Assembly (NCBI GenBank): GCA_021789735.1
Contig: JAJYJB010000058.1
Location: 1-16,053, forward strand
Direction of reading: 5' to 3'
From: Nitrospirota bacterium
Lineage (GTDB): Bacteria > Nitrospirota > Thermodesulfovibrionia > Thermodesulfovibrionales > JdFR-88
DNA length: 16,053 nucleotides
Shown: one piece after another, positions 13,811 through 16,053 of the stretch
How positions within the stretch are numbered: position 1 is the stretch's first letter
Layout of the letters: each line of letters starts with the position of its first letter
The notes under the pieces: model-generated
Database searches by the model: none
Told to the model about the DNA's origin: nothing
The model's input: the letters and a program-made list of their open reading frames with translations, nothing else
Made by a program: the position numbers and the translations under genes

Positions 13811-16053
13811 ATGTTTACAAGCCTTCCCTTTACGGCAAACACGTTTACCAACTGCCTGCCGGAGACGGCTTCCCGTATCCTTGGAAGCTCCATGGCCCGG
13901 CCCTTGAGCTCCTCATCCGAAAGCCCCTGCGGCACCATTATCTTCGTCCGCACCTTGCCGTTTACCTGCACGACCAGCTCTATCTCCTCTTCCCTTGCCG
14001 CTTCCTCATCGTAGCCCGGCCATGGCTCAAGCTGTATGGACGAAGGCATGCCGATGGCCTCCCACAGCTCCTCCGCGACATGAGGGCAAAACGGGCTCAA
14101 CATAAGGAGCAGCTTTTCAAGCGCAAAGCGCACCTGGCGGAGGCCCTCCTGCCCTTCTTGCCCCGCCTGTCCGGGCGTGCCCGGTTCGGCCGCCGCAAGC
14201 GCGTTCATAAGCTCCATCATGGCGGCTATCGCGGTATTGAAATGATATTCCCGCTCGATGTCCCTGGTGACGCGCATGATGGTCTGATGGGTCTTTCTGA
14301 GGAGCGGGGACCTGCCGTCAGGGGGCTGGCCCTTAACGGAGGCAAGCCTGTCCATATTGTCGTAAACGAAAGCCCATATCCGCTGGATGAACCTCTGGGC
14401 GCCCTCCACCCCTTTTTCGGACCATTGCAGGTCGTTTTCCGGCGGGGCGGCAAAGAGCGAGAAAAGCCTTGCGGTGTCCGCGCCGTAGGTCTTTATCAGG
14501 TGGTCCGGGTCAACGACGTTCCTTTTGGATTTTGACATCTTTTCGGTCCTGCCCCGCTCCACCGCCCTGCCGCATCTGGCGCACACTCCGCCTTCGGCCT
14601 CGGAAGGATAAAGCCACCCGTGCTCCGGGCAGCGTATGGTCTCCATGCAGACCATGCCCTGGGTGAGCAGCCTCTGGAAAGGCTCAGAGACACCAGCGAG
14701 GCCCAGGTCCCTTATCACGCGCATGAAAAACCTCGAATAGAGCAGGTGCAGGACGGCATGCTCCACGCCGCCCACATACTGGTCCACAGGCATGAAATAC
14801 CCGATATTACCCTTGTCCAGGGCAGGCTCGTCCTTCCTCGAGCAGTAGCGCACGTAATACCAGGAAGAGTCCACGAACGTATCCATGGTGTCCGTTTCCC
14901 TCCTGGCCTTTCCGCCGCATGAGGGACAGGAGGTGTTTAAAAAGCCCCCGGCCTCCGCAAGAGGAGAAGCCCCTTTCCCGGTGAATTTAACGTCTTCAGG
15001 CAGCACAACCGGGAGGTCCTTTTCCGGCACCGGCACAACGCCGCAGCGCTCGCAATATATCATGGGGATGGGCGTCCCCCAATAGCGCTGGCGGGAAATG
15101 CCCCAGTCCCTGAGCCGGTAATTCACTACTTCCCTGCCCATCCCCTTGCCTTCAATGAACGCGGATATCTCCGCGCGCGCCCGGGCGCTCTCAAGCCCGG
15201 TGAACGGCCCGCTTTCAACAAGCACGCCGTCCTCCTCGAAGGCCATGTCCAAGGGGATTTTTATTTGGCCCCCGTCTTCAGGCATCACCACCGCCTTTAC
15301 AGGAAGGCCGTATTTTTGCGCGAACTCAAAATCACGCTGGTCGTGCGCGGGGACGGACATTATCGCGCCTGTCCCGTACTCCATCAACACGAAGTTGGCC
15401 ACATAAATGGGTATTTTTTCATCATTGGCCGGGTTAATGGCATGACGGCCCGTAAAAAAGCCTATCTTTTCATCCACCTTGCCGTAATGCTCCCTTATTT
15501 TTGCAAGGGCGCCAGGCTCCGCGAATTTTTCAGCCAGCGGATGCCCCGGGGCCAGGCAGATGAACTTTGCCCCGAAAAGGGTGTCCGCCCTGGTCGTGAA
15601 TATGGTTATGCCGTCGTCTGTGCCTTCGACCCTGAAGACGGCTTCGAGCCCCTCGCTCCGGCCGATCCAGTTCTTCTGCATCAGGACGACCTTCTGGGGC
15701 CAGCCGGCAAGCCCGTCCGAGGCATCGAGGAGCTCCTGCTGATAGGCTGTTATCCTCAAGAACCACTGCTCCAGCTCTTTTTGTATGACGGCGCTGTCGC
15801 ACCGCCAGCACTTGCCGTCTATCACCTGCTCATTGGCAAGCACGGTGGAACAGGAGGGGCACCAGTTTACGAAAGAGGCCTTTCTGTATGCAAGGCCCTT
15901 CTCGTACATCTTGATGAAAAACCACTGGTTCCATCTGTAATATTCGGGCAGGCAGGTGGCCACCTCCCTGGACCAGTCATAGGAGAGCCCAAGCCTTACA
16001 AGCTGCTTTTTCATATAGGCGATGTTTTCGTGGGTCCAGCGAGCGGAGATCGG
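13798..16053 (-). CDS. leuS: Leucyl-tRNA synthetase (5' end outside the window)
   Basis: This class I synthetase charges tRNA-Leu. About 751 residues are present and the frame stays open to the window edge, reading [13 protein letters not shown] just before the Met at 16014. The N-terminal part with the HIGH-type motif (roughly 80 residues by family length) is missing. Visible features, in order, are a CPSC...CWRC zinc finger, the CP1 editing domain with [12 protein letters not shown] and VPAHDQRDF, and a second Cys cluster (CPSCGG). Then come the catalytic-core VDSSWYY, a CPEHG...CARCG zinc insert and the KMSKSKRN loop. A tRNA-binding C-terminus ends VNGKVRTK ... VNIVVK. The editing Thr and Asp residues are intact, so proofreading should work. 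It is the first visible gene of the leuS-lptE-holA operon and overlaps lptE by ATGA. Confidence 0.97.
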   Translation of the reverse strand, partial: PISARWTHENIAYMKKQLVRLGLSYDWSREVATCLPEYYRWNQWFFIKMYEKGLAYRKASFVNWCPSCSTVLANEQVIDGKCWRCDSAVIQKELEQWFLRITAYQQELLDASDGLAGWPQKVVLMQKNWIGRSEGLEAVFRVEGTDDGITIFTTRADTLFGAKFICLAPGHPLAEKFAEPGALAKIREHYGKVDEKIGFFTGRHAINPANDEKIPIYVANFVLMEYGTGAIMSVPAHDQRDFEFAQKYGLPVKAVVMPEDGGQIKIPLDMAFEEDGVLVESGPFTGLESARARAEISAFIEGKGMGREVVNYRLRDWGISRQRYWGTPIPMIYCERCGVVPVPEKDLPVVLPEDVKFTGKGASPLAEAGGFLNTSCPSCGGKARRETDTMDTFVDSSWYYVRYCSRKDEPALDKGNIGYFMPVDQYVGGVEHAVLHLLYSRFFMRVIRDLGLAGVSEPFQRLLTQGMVCMETIRCPEHGWLYPSEAEGGVCARCGRAVERGRTEKMSKSKRNVVDPDHLIKTYGADTARLFSLFAAPPENDLQWSEKGVEGAQRFIQRIWAFVYDNMDRLASVKGQPPDGRSPLLRKTHQTIMRVTRDIEREYHFNTAIAAMMELMNALAAAEPGTPGQAGQEGQEGLRQVRFALEKLLLMLSPFCPHVAEELWEAIGMPSSIQLEPWPGYDEEAAREEEIELVVQVNGKVRTKIMVPQGLSDEELKGRAMELPRIREAVSGRQLVNVFAVKGRLVNIVVK

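Noticed and set aside
1..16053. CRISPR array, tRNA, prophage or insertion sequence
   Set aside because: No regularly spaced repeats, no cloverleaf with a CCA-type end, and no integrase or transposase motifs were seen on either strand by reading.

Overview
The window is a dense stretch of bacterial chromosome carrying housekeeping genes. It looks GC-rich by eye (high fifties percent, not counted), yet it uses ATA (Ile) and AGG (Arg) codons freely. The host is diderm, because it encodes an LptE-like outer-membrane lipoprotein. It is probably anaerobic or able to use C1 pathways, because it has a CooC-type CO-dehydrogenase maturation ATPase, an 8Fe ferredoxin and a methanogen-like thymidylate synthase. 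From gene content and order (leuS-lptE-holA next to rpsT; nadK near recN) I infer something like Nitrospirota (Thermodesulfovibrionia) or Desulfobacterota. No 16S rRNA or other decisive marker is present, so this placement is tentative.

Left part (1-1925): two single-gene units read rightward, a thymidylate synthase (106-825, followed by a strong hairpin) and a CooC-like nickel-insertion ATPase (1027-1794). Promoter-like sequences precede each.

Central part (1926-9238): nine tightly packed rightward genes, probably one long operon or two overlapping ones. They are a bifunctional NAD(P)HX epimerase/dehydratase (nnr), a PgeF/YfiH laccase-domain protein, a two-CBS-domain protein, TsaE, NAD kinase, family 4 uracil-DNA glycosylase, a HIT-family protein, RecN and a small 2[4Fe-4S] ferredoxin. 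Three junctions are 4-base ATGA overlaps and one (tsaE/nadK) is an unusually long 95-base overlap. The shared theme is quality control: repair of damaged NAD(P)H, supply of NADP, tRNA t6A modification, removal of uracil from DNA, and recombinational repair.

Right part (9239-16053): genes read leftward except one. A periplasmic SlyD-like FKBP isomerase lies downstream of a full-length aconitase. A divergent intergenic region separates aconitase from the rightward rpsT (S20, TTG start with a perfect Shine-Dalgarno). Convergent to rpsT is the leftward leuS-lptE-holA operon; leuS runs off the window edge. The leuS/lptE junction carries a perfect 18-bp tandem duplication that duplicates the lptE start codon.

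No tRNA, rRNA, CRISPR, prophage, insertion sequence or toxin-antitoxin system was seen, and I found no clear candidate for a wholly new multi-gene system. The observations most worth following up are architectural: two genes with a near-identical SD-less start context (possible leaderless mRNAs), the leuS/lptE start-codon duplication, the tsaE start and tail anomalies, and the methanogen-type thymidylate synthase beside cooC.
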